Counted from the first letter of the stretch, positions 28,572 through 38,660 are shown. The stretch is 64,000 bases of DNA from Tyzzerella sp. An114 (GCF_002161055.1 NZ_NFLT01000006.1:154215-218214), one strand, 5' to 3'. The notes: generated by a model not told the origin, from the sequence alone. Numbers and translations: made by a program.

Positions 28572-29558
28572 TTAATTCACATTAACAGCTTCAGAAATAA
28601 GTTTCGCCAAGTAATACATAGAATTTTTAGCTTCTTCCTTTGTATTAGTCTGAGCCCCAACCTCAACAAGCATTGAAAGAGGTTTCATATGTAAACTATA
28701 TCTGTAAGCATTTACATATATTTTTCTTGTAAAATCACTATACTGTTGAGAAAGACTTTGCAATCTAAAACTCAAAGCAAGATTTTGTTCTATATAAGGA
28801 TTTGGAAGATAACTTATATTATTTAGACTTCCATTTTCATAAAGACGGCACATACCATTAAAAAACATTATTTTAGCACATTTTTTGCCATCAATTTCAG
28901 TTACAAGATGAACATTTTCAGGTACGCCATCTCTATGTAAGTCAATGACCATTTGTATAGAAGGATTTTCATCAAGAATTTTTTGTATAGAAGGCTCCAT
29001 TCTCTCATAAGCTCCCAAAACTTGACCTTTACCATTTACAATGTCATATCTTCCTGTGTCGTGCATAACCTCAACACCCATAGTTTTTTCAAGATACTCT
29101 TTTAAAACTTCACCAACGCCCCATATACCATCTTCCACATTTCCATTACTATCAGCATACATTTCATTTGAATGGGTATGAAATATAAGTATTTTAGGGC
29201 CTTCCATACTATTATCAATGGATAAATCCATTGTCATAAATTTTTCTGCATCTATATCGGAAGGTAATAAATCTGTACGTTTATCAATAGTATAAAAAGC
29301 ACTTTTAATTGATTGAAAATCTCCATAATCAACATTTGGAACAGGTGCTATATTATCCTCTTGAAATGTTATATCATCTATACCAACAACTCCACCATCA
29401 CCCATAGGAGCATTTATAATATCTGTATTATTAATACTATTAAAAATATTTTCTCCTTTTCCTGAATAGGCAAGAAATGAAAAAGCCATAATTGTTGCCA
29501 TGAATGATGCAGTATTCTTTATTATAAAACTTTTTCGAGAAGTTTTGTCCATTCCCAT
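28572..29558 (-). CDS. spoIIP: Stage II sporulation protein P
   Basis: SpoIIP is a peptidoglycan amidase/endopeptidase of the engulfment (DMP) complex. The 328-aa protein has an N-terminal TM anchor (about residues 15-35, SFMATIMAFSFLAYSG), a linker and the SpoIIP domain with ILIFHTHSNEMY, GVGEVLKEYLEKTMGVEV, MVIDLHRDGVP and VEVGAQTNTKEEA. It is somewhat shorter than the B. subtilis protein, mainly in the linker. ATG at 29558 follows SD GAGGTGG. It lies between ftsH and the ileS terminator; an AT-only hairpin at 28552-28568 may terminate it. Confidence 0.92.
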   Translation of the reverse strand: MGMDKTSRKSFIIKNTASFMATIMAFSFLAYSGKGENIFNSINNTDIINAPMGDGGVVGIDDITFQEDNIAPVPNVDYGDFQSIKSAFYTIDKRTDLLPSDIDAEKFMTMDLSIDNSMEGPKILIFHTHSNEMYADSNGNVEDGIWGVGEVLKEYLEKTMGVEVMHDTGRYDIVNGKGQVLGAYERMEPSIQKILDENPSIQMVIDLHRDGVPENVHLVTEIDGKKCAKIMFFNGMCRLYENGSLNNISYLPNPYIEQNLALSFRLQSLSQQYSDFTRKIYVNAYRYSLHMKPLSMLVEVGAQTNTKEEAKNSMYYLAKLISEAVNVN

Positions 29559-29649
29559 TATAACCACCTCTTTTTAAAATATACTGCTTTACAATTATAT
29601 TTTTAAAAAAGGAGTTTAATTCTTTATTTATAACAACTACACATAAAAA

Positions 29650-29672
29650 GGTACAGGCATAATGCCTGTACC
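29650..29672 (-). terminator. Terminator after ileS
   Basis: GGTACAGGC/GCCTGTACC forms a 9-bp GC-rich stem. It is followed on the minus strand by TTTTTATG, 20 nt beyond the ileS stop. Confidence 0.88.
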
Positions 29673-29691
29673 TTAATAACAAAATTAAATA

Positions 29692-32600
29692 TTATTTTTT
29701 AACTACAACAATATTTACTTTTTCGCCATTGATATTCCATTCTTTAGCGTATCCCTCAAATGTACCTTCAACAATTTCATCAGCAAGGACATCTGTCTTG
29801 ATTTCTTCAGCATTTCTCTCAACAACACCTTTTAAGAGGTCACTACCTTCAAAACCAACTTTAATTCTGTCCATAACCTCAAAGTCAGCTTCTTTACGCA
29901 TTGTCTGGATTTTGCTTACGATTTCACGAACAAAACCTTCCTCAATAAGTTCAGGTGTAAGATTTGTATCAATAACAACAGTTATTCCTCTGTCTTCCTC
30001 TGTAACAAATCCACCTTTTTCAGCTGTCTCAATTAAGAGGTCACTTTCAGCAAGTTCAACATCTGTTCCTTCAATATTAAATTTAACTGTTCCATTAGCT
30101 TTAAGCTCATTCATGAAAGCTGTTCCGTCAACTTCTCCAAGATAAGCACCAATCTTTGGAACAAGTTTTCCGTATTTTGGTCCTAAAGTTCTAAGCTGTG
30201 GTTTAAATTTATATGTTGTAAAGTTAGCAACATCATCAGAGAATATAACTTCTTTAACGTTAAGTTCTTCTGAAACGATAGCTGTAAACATTTCTGGAAG
30301 AACTTTTGGAGCTTTTACAAACATCTGACCCATAGGCTGTCTATTTTTGATGTTAGCAGTATTTCTTCCAGCACGTCCAAGAATAACGATGTTGAGAACT
30401 TCATCCATATTTTCTTCAAGCTCTTTATCAATCCATTCTTCTTTAGCAACTGGGAAGTCACAAAGGTGAACACTTTCAGGTGCATCGCTGTATGAATTGA
30501 GAACAAGGTTTCTATAAATTTCTTCTGCCATAAATGGTGTAAATGGAGCAGAAATTTTGATAACTGTTTCAAGAACAGTGTAAAGTGTCATATATGCATT
30601 AACTTTATCCTGTGGCATATCTTTGCCCCAGAAACGTTCACGGCTTCTTCTTACATACCAGTTTGAAAGCTCATCAACAAATTCCTGAATAGCTCTAGCA
30701 GGCTCTGTAATTCTGTAATTTTCAAGACCTTCATCAACTGTTTTAATAAGTGTCTGAAGTTTTGAGAGAACCCATTTATCCATAGGAGCAAGTTTATCAT
30801 ATTCAAGAGTATAATCCTTAGGATTGAAGTTATCTATATTAGCATAGAGTACATAGAAAGCATAAGTATTCCATAATGTACCCATGAATTTTCTCTGTCC
30901 TTCACTAACAGCTTCATCATAGAAACGGCTTGGAAGCCATGGAGCTGAATTTGTATAGAAATACCATCTTACAGCGTCAGCACCCTGTTTATTTAATACA
31001 CTCCAAGGGTCAACAACGTTTCCTTTATGTTTACTCATTTTCTGACCGTTTTTATCCTGAACGTGTCCCATAACGATACAGTTCTGGAATGGAGCCATGT
31101 CAAATATAAGTGTTGAGATAGCCATAAGTGTGTAGAACCAACCTCTTGTCTGGTCAACAGCTTCACTTATGAACTGTGCTGGATAGTTTTTCTCAAAAAG
31201 CTCTTTATTTTCAAATGGATAGTGATGCTGAGCAAAAGGCATACTTCCTGAGTCAAACCAACAGTCAATAACTTCTGAAACTCTTGTCATCTGTTTTCCA
31301 CATTCTGGACACTTAATATGAACAGCGTCAATGAAAGGTTTGTGAAGTTCTATATTTTCAGGACAATCATCGCTCATTTCTTTAAGCTCTGCAATACTTC
31401 CTATTACATGTCTATGACCACATTCACATTCCCAAATTGGAAGTGGAGTTCCCCAGTATCTTTCACGAGAAAGACCCCAGTCAATAACATTTTCAAGGAA
31501 GTTACCAAAACGACCTTCCTTAATATTATCAGGAAGCCAGTTTACAGTTCTATTATTAGTAACAAGTCTATCTCTAACTTTAGTCATTTCAATGAACCAT
31601 GTATCTCTTGCATAGTAGATAAGTGGTGTATCACATCTCCAGCAGAAAGGATAACTATGTTCAAATGGTAAAGCAGCAAAGAGAGTTCCTTTTTCTTTTA
31701 AGTATTCAAGAACGTATTTGTCACCATCTTTTACAAACATACCAACCCAAGGAGTAACATCTTTTGTAAAGTTACCCTGTGGGTCAACATACTGACGGAA
31801 AGGAAGACCATTTGCACGACCAACACGGGCGTCATCTTCACCGAATGCAGGAGCAATATGAACTACACCTGTACCGTCTGTAAGTGTTACATAGTCATCT
31901 GTAACAACTTTGAAAGCTTTATCATCATCAGCAACGAAATCAAATAAAGGCATATATCTAAGACCTTTGTAATCGTCACCTTTCTTAGTTTCAACAACTT
32001 CATATTCAGCCTCATCACCGAGAACTGTTTTTACAAGAGCCTCTGCAAGTATATAATACTCATCACCTGTTTTAATTTTTACATATGTTTCAACAGGGTT
32101 CATACAGAGACCAACGTTTGAAGGAAGTGTCCATGGAGTTGTTGTCCAAGCAAGAATATATGTGTTTTCTTCTCCTCTTACAGCAAATTTTGCAATAGCA
32201 GAAGTTTCTTTTACATCTTTATAACCCTGTGCAACTTCGTGGCTTGAAAGAGCAGTTCCACAACGAGGGCAGTAAGGAACAATTTTATGACCTTTATAAA
32301 GAAGACCTTTATCCCAAATTTTCTTTAATGCCCACCATTCAGACTCTATATAATCATTGTGGTATGTTACATAAGGGTGGTCCATGTCAGCCCAATAACC
32401 AACACGGTCACTCATTTCACGCCATTCATTTTCATATTTCCAAACGCTCTCTTTACATTTCTGAATGAAAGGTTCAACACCATAATCTTCAATCTGAGGC
32501 TTTCCGCTTATTCCGAGCATTTTTTCAACTTCAAGCTCAACAGGAAGACCGTGTGTATCCCAACCAGCTTTTCTGAAAACTTTATAACCTTTCATAGTTT

Positions 32601-32814
32601 TATAACGAGGAATAATGTCTTTTACAGCTCTTGTTATAATATGACCGATATGAGGTTTACCGTTAGCTGTTGGAGGTCCATCATAGAATGTAAACTGAGG
32701 ACTACCTTCTCTAATTTCTATACATTTGTCTGCAATTTTGTTTTCTTTCCAAAATTTCATTATCTCAAGTTCTCTATCTACGAACTCAAGATTTGTTGAA
32801 ACCTTATTGTACAT
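29692..32814 (-). CDS. ileS: Isoleucyl-tRNA synthetase
   Basis: The 1040-aa class I synthetase charges tRNA-Ile. It shows the HIGH motif (NGKPHIGH), KMSKH in GQKMSKHKGN, the CP1 editing domain (AWTTTPWTLPSNVGL, GTGVVHIAPAFGEDD) and the C-terminal anticodon-binding region. The ~1040-aa length and segments such as WADMDHPYVTYHN resemble the longer, eukaryote-like (type 2) IleRS rather than the ~920-aa type. That class assignment is an inference. SD GGAGG precedes the ATG. The gene is controlled by the T-box leader upstream. Confidence 0.97.
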   Translation of the reverse strand: MYNKVSTNLEFVDRELEIMKFWKENKIADKCIEIREGSPQFTFYDGPPTANGKPHIGHIITRAVKDIIPRYKTMKGYKVFRKAGWDTHGLPVELEVEKMLGISGKPQIEDYGVEPFIQKCKESVWKYENEWREMSDRVGYWADMDHPYVTYHNDYIESEWWALKKIWDKGLLYKGHKIVPYCPRCGTALSSHEVAQGYKDVKETSAIAKFAVRGEENTYILAWTTTPWTLPSNVGLCMNPVETYVKIKTGDEYYILAEALVKTVLGDEAEYEVVETKKGDDYKGLRYMPLFDFVADDDKAFKVVTDDYVTLTDGTGVVHIAPAFGEDDARVGRANGLPFRQYVDPQGNFTKDVTPWVGMFVKDGDKYVLEYLKEKGTLFAALPFEHSYPFCWRCDTPLIYYARDTWFIEMTKVRDRLVTNNRTVNWLPDNIKEGRFGNFLENVIDWGLSRERYWGTPLPIWECECGHRHVIGSIAELKEMSDDCPENIELHKPFIDAVHIKCPECGKQMTRVSEVIDCWFDSGSMPFAQHHYPFENKELFEKNYPAQFISEAVDQTRGWFYTLMAISTLIFDMAPFQNCIVMGHVQDKNGQKMSKHKGNVVDPWSVLNKQGADAVRWYFYTNSAPWLPSRFYDEAVSEGQRKFMGTLWNTYAFYVLYANIDNFNPKDYTLEYDKLAPMDKWVLSKLQTLIKTVDEGLENYRITEPARAIQEFVDELSNWYVRRSRERFWGKDMPQDKVNAYMTLYTVLETVIKISAPFTPFMAEEIYRNLVLNSYSDAPESVHLCDFPVAKEEWIDKELEENMDEVLNIVILGRAGRNTANIKNRQPMGQMFVKAPKVLPEMFTAIVSEELNVKEVIFSDDVANFTTYKFKPQLRTLGPKYGKLVPKIGAYLGEVDGTAFMNELKANGTVKFNIEGTDVELAESDLLIETAEKGGFVTEEDRGITVVIDTNLTPELIEEGFVREIVSKIQTMRKEADFEVMDRIKVGFEGSDLLKGVVERNAEEIKTDVLADEIVEGTFEGYAKEWNINGEKVNIVVVKK

Positions 32815-32900
32815 AATTTTTACCTCCGAATAAAATTAAAAAAAGATATGTTTAATACATATAATTGCCATACAGATAAAAAGTAAAACAAAAATAAAAA

Positions 32901-32935
32901 AACCTTCGTCCGAAAAAAATAACAGGACGAAGGTT
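32901..32935 (-). terminator. T-box-controlled terminator of ileS
   Basis: AACCTTCGTCC/GGACGAAGGTT is a perfect 11-bp stem followed by TTTTTTTATTTTTG. Its 5' arm overlaps the T-box, the usual antiterminator alternative. Confidence 0.9.
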
Positions 32936-33168
32936 ACCGCGTTACCACCTGAATTGTCGTTTGTAAACAAAAAACGACCTCTCAAAAAATCCCTTTAACG
33001 GCGGAAAACCGTCAGAAGCTACTAAATAAAAAATTTTTCACTCTGCCACTTAGGGGTGATATTCATCAAAAATCTAATCGCACCGGACTCTCACCATAAC
33101 CGGCTCGCTTTTGCTTTCAATAAAAGACTACTGTCCCCGTCATTGTGTTTAACTTTATCTGTATATAA
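32901..33168 (-). ncRNA. T-box riboswitch controlling ileS
   Basis: On the minus strand the leader has a Stem I with AGAGTCCGGTG and, in the specifier loop, ATC (33060-33058) followed by A and CCCCTAAGTGG. AUC is an isoleucine codon, matching ileS. Downstream are the T-box element AGGTGGTAACGCGG (about 32,938-32,951) and the terminator at 32901-32935. Uncharged tRNA-Ile pairing with the specifier and the T-box bulge should favour the antiterminator and switch ileS on. Specifier assignment is by eye; ATA overlaps it but lacks the usual following A. Confidence 0.9.
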
Positions 33169-33174
33169 AATAAA

Positions 33175-33202
33175 ATTATACCAATACGGTGGTATTATAC
33201 AA
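33175..33202 (-). promoter_or_regulatory. Candidate promoter of the ileS T-box transcript
   Basis: TTGTAT (33202-33197) and TATAAT (33180-33175) are 16 nt apart on the minus strand, about 7 nt before the inferred start of Stem I RNA. Confidence 0.45.
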
Positions 33203-33241
33203 TACCCCCTTTATTTTGTAAAGAACTTTTGTAAAATTAAA

Positions 33242-33270
33242 TTGAATTTAGATTTATTTTTGTGTATAAT
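33242..33270 (+). promoter_or_regulatory. Sigma-A promoter of the nicotinate phosphoribosyltransferase gene
   Basis: TTGAAT (33242-33247) and TATAAT (33265-33270) are separated by 17 nt on the plus strand, divergent from the ileS promoter. Confidence 0.7.
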
Positions 33271-33333
33271 ATCCCTAATAATCACATTATCGGTAGTATT
33301 TTTCAACATACTGTTACGAAAGGAAGCGTAGTT

Positions 33334-34791
33334 ATGAATTTTAATGAAATGTCTCTGCTCACAGACCTTTATGAGCTTACAATGATGCAGGGATACCATT
33401 CAACAGGAATTACAGAAAAAACTGTTGTTTTTGACCTTTTTTATCGCAAAAATCCAAGTGGAAACGGTTTTGCAATATGTGCCGGACTTGAACAGGCAAT
33501 AGATTATATCAAAAATCTTCGTTTTTCAAAAGAGGATATTGAATATTTAAAAAATCTCAATATATTCAATGATGAGTTTATAAAATATCTTGAGAATTTC
33601 AGATTTTCAGGGGATATTTATGCAATACCTGAAGGTACTGTTGTTTTCCCTCATGAACCACTTATGAGAATAACAGCACCTATAATGGAAGCACAGCTTA
33701 TTGAGACAGCACTTTTAAATATTATAAATCATCAAAGTCTTATAGCAACAAAAGCTGCTAGAGTTGTTTGGGCAGCAGAGGGAGACCCTGTTTTAGAGTT
33801 TGGTCTTCGCCGTGCTCAGGGACCTGATGCAGGAACATACGGTGCAAGAGCTGCTGTAATAGGTGGTTGTGTTGGTACAAGTAATGTTTTAACAGGAAGA
33901 CTTTTTGATGTTCCTGTAAAAGGAACTCACGCTCATAGCTGGGTAATGAGTTTCCCTGATGAACTTACAGCTTTCAGAAAATATGCAGAGCTTTTCCCAA
34001 ATGCTTGTACACTTCTTGTTGACACATATAATACTCTTGAATCTGGTGTACCAAATGCTATAAAAGTATTCCAGGAATTGAGAGATAAAGGAATTGAGCT
34101 TAAAAACTATGGTATAAGACTTGACAGTGGTGACCTTGCATATCTTTCAAAGAAAGCTAGAATAATGCTTGATGAAGCCGGATTTAATGATGCAGTTATA
34201 AGTGCATCAAGTGACCTTGATGAAAATCTTATTGCCAGCCTTAAACTTCAAAATGCACAGATACATCTTTGGGGAGTTGGAACAAAACTTATAACAAGTG
34301 ATGATTGCCCTGCTTTTGGTGGTGTATATAAACTCGCTGCTGAAACAGATGAAAATGGAAACTTTATTCCAAAAATAAAACTTTCAAACAATCCAGAGAA
34401 AGTTACAAATCCGGGAATTAAAAAGATATTCCGTCTATATGACAAAAAGACAGACAAAATAAAAGCAGACCTTATAACACTTGATGATGAAACAATAGAC
34501 ACAGAAAAACCTTTAAAACTTTTTGACTCCAGCGCAAAATGGAAAAAAATGAACCTTAAACCGGGTGAATACTACGTTCGTGAGCTTCTTGTACCAATAT
34601 TCATAAAAGGTGAATGTGTTTATGAGTCTCCAAAAACAATGGATATAAAGAAATACTGTGATAATGAGCTTAATACTCTTTGGGACGAACACAGACGTCT
34701 TAAAAATCCTCATATAGTGCCTGTTGACCTTTCAGAAAAACTTTATAACTTAAAACATGAGCTTATTGATGAAATGAGTAAAACAGAATAA
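33334..34791 (+). CDS. pncB: Nicotinate phosphoribosyltransferase
   Basis: This enzyme converts nicotinate and PRPP to NaMN in NAD salvage. The 485-aa product has LLTDLYELTMMQGYH, the catalytic-site THAHSWVMSFPDELTAF, LVDTYNTLESG and GIRLDSGDLAYLSKKAR with the phosphoribosyl-binding region. The ATG at 33334 with SD GAAAGGAAG is used; the open frame back to 33262 lies in the promoter. It is monocistronic, with a terminator directly after it. Confidence 0.95.
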   Translation: MNFNEMSLLTDLYELTMMQGYHSTGITEKTVVFDLFYRKNPSGNGFAICAGLEQAIDYIKNLRFSKEDIEYLKNLNIFNDEFIKYLENFRFSGDIYAIPEGTVVFPHEPLMRITAPIMEAQLIETALLNIINHQSLIATKAARVVWAAEGDPVLEFGLRRAQGPDAGTYGARAAVIGGCVGTSNVLTGRLFDVPVKGTHAHSWVMSFPDELTAFRKYAELFPNACTLLVDTYNTLESGVPNAIKVFQELRDKGIELKNYGIRLDSGDLAYLSKKARIMLDEAGFNDAVISASSDLDENLIASLKLQNAQIHLWGVGTKLITSDDCPAFGGVYKLAAETDENGNFIPKIKLSNNPEKVTNPGIKKIFRLYDKKTDKIKADLITLDDETIDTEKPLKLFDSSAKWKKMNLKPGEYYVRELLVPIFIKGECVYESPKTMDIKKYCDNELNTLWDEHRRLKNPHIVPVDLSEKLYNLKHELIDEMSKTE

Positions 34792-34794
34792 TAT

Positions 34795-34833
34795 AAAAAA
34801 AGATGTAAAATTAATACTTTTACATCTTTTTTT
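34795..34833. terminator. Bidirectional terminator between pncB and ppk
   Basis: AAAAGATGTAAAA pairs with TTTTACATCTTTT, with A-rich and T-rich flanks on both sides, between convergent gene ends. Confidence 0.88.
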
Positions 34834-34845
34834 ATTTATAAACAA

Positions 34846-36951
34846 TCAGTCTTCAAAATGACCTTCCACAGGTTTAAATATTTCTTTGTCAGTATTTTTC
34901 TTTGCTTTTTTATAGTTTTCAACAGCTTGACTATGGAAAATAAGCTGAGAGTGGATAACTTCCTTTCCTCTACCGTCAACATGTTCATAAGTTCCATCTG
35001 GTCTTTGAACTCTAGCTTTTACAGTATCCGCAAGAGTTATTTTTAAAGTCTCTTTTATTCTCTCTTTAAGTTTTTCATCTTCAATAGGGAAAGCTGTTTC
35101 AACACGCTTATCAAGGTTTCTAGGCATCCAGTCAGCACTTGAAAGGAATATTTTTTCATTACCATCATCATGGAAATAATAAATTCTGCTATGTTCAAGG
35201 AAACGGTCAACAATACTTATAACACGTATATTTTCACTTACTCCCGGTATACCTGATTTCAAACAACATATACCCCTTACAATAAGATTTACTTTAACAC
35301 CTGCTGCCGATGCTGCATATAATGCTCTTATTATTCCCGCATCAACAAGGGAATTCATTTTAGCAGTAATTTCTGCATATCTTCCCTTTTTAGCAATATT
35401 TGTCTCATTTTCAATCCACTGTATAAATGTTTGACGGAGAGATGTTGGTGCAACAGATATTTTTTTCCACTGTGGTGGTTTTGAATATCCTGTAAGTACA
35501 TTGAAAAGAGCTGATACATCAGTTCCAAAACTTTCTCTTGTTGTGAAGAAGCCAAAGTCAGTATAAAGTTTAGCTGTACTATCATTATAGTTACCTGTTG
35601 CCATATGGACATATCTCTTTATACCGTCCTCCTCCTGACGAACAACAAGGCATATTTTACAGTGTGTCTTAAGACCAACAAGACCATATATAACGTGACA
35701 ACCTGCTTTTTCAAGTTTTTTAGCCCAAATAATATTATTTTCCTCGTCAAATCTTGCTTTAAGTTCCACAAGAACAGTAACCTGTTTTCCATTTTCAGCT
35801 GCTTGTATAAGAGCCGCCACAATAGGAGAATTTCCACTTACACGATAAAGAGTTTGTTTTATAGCTAAAACATCAGGGTCTTTTGCTGCCTCCTGAATAT
35901 ATTTTACAACGCAGTCAAAAGTCTCATAAGGATGATGAACAAGTATATCTCCCTCACGAATAGCCTCAAAAATATTTTTATCCATAAAAGCAGGAACAGG
36001 CTGTGGTTTTAAAACTTCATTTCTCAAATGGTCAAAGCCTTCTATTGAACTAAACTTCATCCATACTGTAAAATCAATATATCCAGAGCTTTCATATATA
36101 TCTTCAGAGTCAAGCTCTAACATATCAAGAAGGAAATTTTTTGTTTCCTTATCCATATTTTTTTCTATTTCAAGACGAACAGGGTCTCCCCATTTTCTCT
36201 TTTTAATAGATTTTTCAATTTCTTCAAGAAGGTCTTCTGTGTCTTCCTCATCAATTGTAAGGTCAGAATTTCTTGTTATTCTAAAGTAACTTACATTTTT
36301 AACTTCACAGCCTTCAAAAAGCTCATCAACAAACATTGAGAGTATATCTTCAAGCATTATAAGCTCTCTATTTCCACTTGATGAAGGAAGCTCTGTTATT
36401 CTAGGAACAACAGTAGGAACCTGCATAACAGCGTATACAGTTTCTCCGTCTTTGACAATTTTAAGTATAAGGTTTAAAGACTTATTTGGAAGGAGTGGAA
36501 AAGGTCTACTTTGGTCTATTGCCATAGGTGTTACAATAGGGAATAAAGTAGAATTAAAATACTCCTTCAAAAACTTTTTCTGCTCAGAAGAAAGGTCTTT
36601 AGTGTCTAAGAAAACTACTCCCTCTTTTTCAAGAAGTGGAAGAAGTGAACGCATAAGACAGCTATTTTGTTTAGCATACATTTCATGGGCTTTTTCTGAT
36701 ATTCTTGAAAGCTGTTCTTTAGGATTTAATCCTGCAATATCTTTTTTAGTATATCCAATATCAACTTGGTCAAGAAGTCCTGAAACTCTTACCATAAAAA
36801 ATTCATCAAGGTTTGAAGCTGTTATGGCAAGAAACTTAAATCTTTCAAGAAGAAGATTTGTTTTATCATAAGCCTCCTCAAGAACTCTCTCATTGAACAT
36901 AAGCCAGCTTAATTCTCTATTTACATAATATTCTGTATTTTTAAAATCCAT
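34846..36951 (-). CDS. ppk1: Polyphosphate kinase 1
   Basis: PPK1 reversibly polymerises ATP gamma-phosphate into polyphosphate. The 701-aa product starts YYVNRELSWLMFNERVLEEA and has the N and head domains, then the two phospholipase-D-like catalytic domains with the autophosphorylated His in LVGLKTHCKICLVVR. A second His region lies in VDRFLEHSRIYYFHDDG. It begins 2 nt after the ppx stop codon (ATG TAA AT ATG) with only a weak SD, so translation is probably coupled to ppx. Confidence 0.96.
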   Translation of the reverse strand: MDFKNTEYYVNRELSWLMFNERVLEEAYDKTNLLLERFKFLAITASNLDEFFMVRVSGLLDQVDIGYTKKDIAGLNPKEQLSRISEKAHEMYAKQNSCLMRSLLPLLEKEGVVFLDTKDLSSEQKKFLKEYFNSTLFPIVTPMAIDQSRPFPLLPNKSLNLILKIVKDGETVYAVMQVPTVVPRITELPSSSGNRELIMLEDILSMFVDELFEGCEVKNVSYFRITRNSDLTIDEEDTEDLLEEIEKSIKKRKWGDPVRLEIEKNMDKETKNFLLDMLELDSEDIYESSGYIDFTVWMKFSSIEGFDHLRNEVLKPQPVPAFMDKNIFEAIREGDILVHHPYETFDCVVKYIQEAAKDPDVLAIKQTLYRVSGNSPIVAALIQAAENGKQVTVLVELKARFDEENNIIWAKKLEKAGCHVIYGLVGLKTHCKICLVVRQEEDGIKRYVHMATGNYNDSTAKLYTDFGFFTTRESFGTDVSALFNVLTGYSKPPQWKKISVAPTSLRQTFIQWIENETNIAKKGRYAEITAKMNSLVDAGIIRALYAASAAGVKVNLIVRGICCLKSGIPGVSENIRVISIVDRFLEHSRIYYFHDDGNEKIFLSSADWMPRNLDKRVETAFPIEDEKLKERIKETLKITLADTVKARVQRPDGTYEHVDGRGKEVIHSQLIFHSQAVENYKKAKKNTDKEIFKPVEGHFED

Positions 36952-36953
36952 AT

Positions 36954-38501
36954 TTACATCACTCTTTTCTTTTTAATTACTGCTTTCATACCAAATACTT
37001 CTTCAAAATATTTACTCTTTGAAGCGAAAGACCATTCTTCAATCTGTGTATTTCTAAGTGTGGCAATACCTATTGACAGAGTATTATTTTTTATTTTTAC
37101 ATCTATGTTTTCAAATTTCTTTATATGTCCTTTATCAAGAGCCTCAGCAATTCTAAGTATTGCTGTAAGTTTTGACACTCTCATTCTATCTTCATAACTT
37201 AAACGGTTAAAGTTATAGTCAAGCATATTAGGAACAGATGTACTGTGATATTTAGCTGCATTAGCAATAATCTCCATATCATGAACACTAAGTCCAACAA
37301 TCTCAGAACTTCTTATTATTTCATAAGAATGGTCATAATGATTTCTTATATTAATATATTTTCCAACATCGTGAGTTATGGCAGCAACTCTCAAAAGAAG
37401 TCTGTCTTTTTTTCCAAGTCCATGGTATGGTTTCATTTTATCAAATATAGATAATGAATATTTCTCAACAAAACCTGCATGGTCCTCATCAAAATTATAA
37501 CGTTTAGCCATAGTTTTTGCACTTATGACTGTATTCTCAGTAAAATACTCATTAAAAGCCTGTGCTTCTTTAGGTTTTAAAGCCTCAAAAAGAAGGGCAT
37601 CACCTATAAACACAGAAGGCAATATTATTTTTGTTGCTTTTGTGTATCCAAGAAGCATTGAGTTTATACTCATAGAATATTTTAAAAGTTCTGCATTTTC
37701 CTCTGAAACATCGTAATCCTCCATAATCTGGTCAAAGGATTTTTCAGAAATTTCGCTATAAAGTTTGTTAAAGTCCTCTACTTTTATGTAGTCAATATTT
37801 TCTGTCAATTTCTGTGAATTACAGAGCTGTGCTATAAGAGGAACTTGTCTTCCGCTGGCAACAAAATGTTTAAATTCACCCTTTGGAAGAACTGTTCTGA
37901 AAGTCTCATTAAAACCTCTTAAATAGTCCTCTATTACTATTTTATACTGTTCCTCAAAGTCATGTATTGATGTAAACATTTCAGATATACGAAGACTTCC
38001 CATTTTAATATTTGTTGTAAATGGTATTGTATTATTGTCTATAAAAGATATACCAAGATTTCCAACACCTGAATAAATCATAAGAGCAGGATTTTTATAA
38101 GTTTTATATCCCTTAAGACGACGCATAATCTCTTTATAAATTATTGTTTTCTCTTGAGAATCATCAAGAACCTCTATATCAAGACCTGTACGAAGTTTAA
38201 TTTGTTCAACAACATAATCTCTGTTTACAGCCTCTCTCACAGCTGTTGTTGCAACAGTTTTAATTTTTGTGACTTTATATTCTGATGATGATTTCACAAA
38301 TTTGTTAAGTATTTCACATGCTTTATTAACCTTTTCAATACTTATTTTTCCTGTGCTAAATGTATCCTTTCCAAGACTTAAAGGATACTCAAGCTGTTGA
38401 AGTATTTGTATTTTTCCATTAGAACACTGTCCCGTACACATTGTAAGGGAATTAGAGCCTATGTCTATTATGGACGCTATGGTAAAATTTTTTTTATTCA
38501 T
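36954..38501 (-). CDS. ppx: Ppx/GppA-family phosphatase with C-terminal HD domain
   Basis: The 515-aa protein has an ASKHA Ppx/GppA domain (ASIIDIGSNSLTMCTG at residue 9; VATTAVREAVNRD with the catalytic-type Glu) and a C-terminal HD domain (AAITHDVGKYI, with HYDHSYEIIRSSEIVGL). It would hydrolyse polyphosphate or pppGpp, opposing the adjacent PPK1. The usual second glycine-rich loop (DIGGGSTE) is replaced by IYSGVGNLGISF, which lacks the acidic residues, so activity may be altered. SD GAGGTG. First gene of the ppx-ppk operon. Confidence 0.88.
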   Translation of the reverse strand: MNKKNFTIASIIDIGSNSLTMCTGQCSNGKIQILQQLEYPLSLGKDTFSTGKISIEKVNKACEILNKFVKSSSEYKVTKIKTVATTAVREAVNRDYVVEQIKLRTGLDIEVLDDSQEKTIIYKEIMRRLKGYKTYKNPALMIYSGVGNLGISFIDNNTIPFTTNIKMGSLRISEMFTSIHDFEEQYKIVIEDYLRGFNETFRTVLPKGEFKHFVASGRQVPLIAQLCNSQKLTENIDYIKVEDFNKLYSEISEKSFDQIMEDYDVSEENAELLKYSMSINSMLLGYTKATKIILPSVFIGDALLFEALKPKEAQAFNEYFTENTVISAKTMAKRYNFDEDHAGFVEKYSLSIFDKMKPYHGLGKKDRLLLRVAAITHDVGKYINIRNHYDHSYEIIRSSEIVGLSVHDMEIIANAAKYHSTSVPNMLDYNFNRLSYEDRMRVSKLTAILRIAEALDKGHIKKFENIDVKIKNNTLSIGIATLRNTQIEEWSFASKSKYFEEVFGMKAVIKKKRVM

Positions 38502-38603
38502 ATATTTTCACCTCTGAGGTTATTTAAAAAACTTTTATATAATATTAATTATAGTTTATAAATTAGAAAGTGTCATCAAGTTTACATATATTTTACATAA
38601 AAA

Positions 38604-38636
38604 GAGACTATGTATTAAAATAATATACACAGTCCC
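38604..38636 (-). terminator. Terminator after the Gly/Asn-rich lipoprotein gene
   Basis: A 12-bp stem (GGGACTGTGTAT with ATACATAGTCTC, two G-T pairs) lies 24 nt after the stop and is followed by TTTTTATG on the minus strand. Confidence 0.75.
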
Positions 38637-38660
38637 ATTTTACGACAACATTTTATAAAA

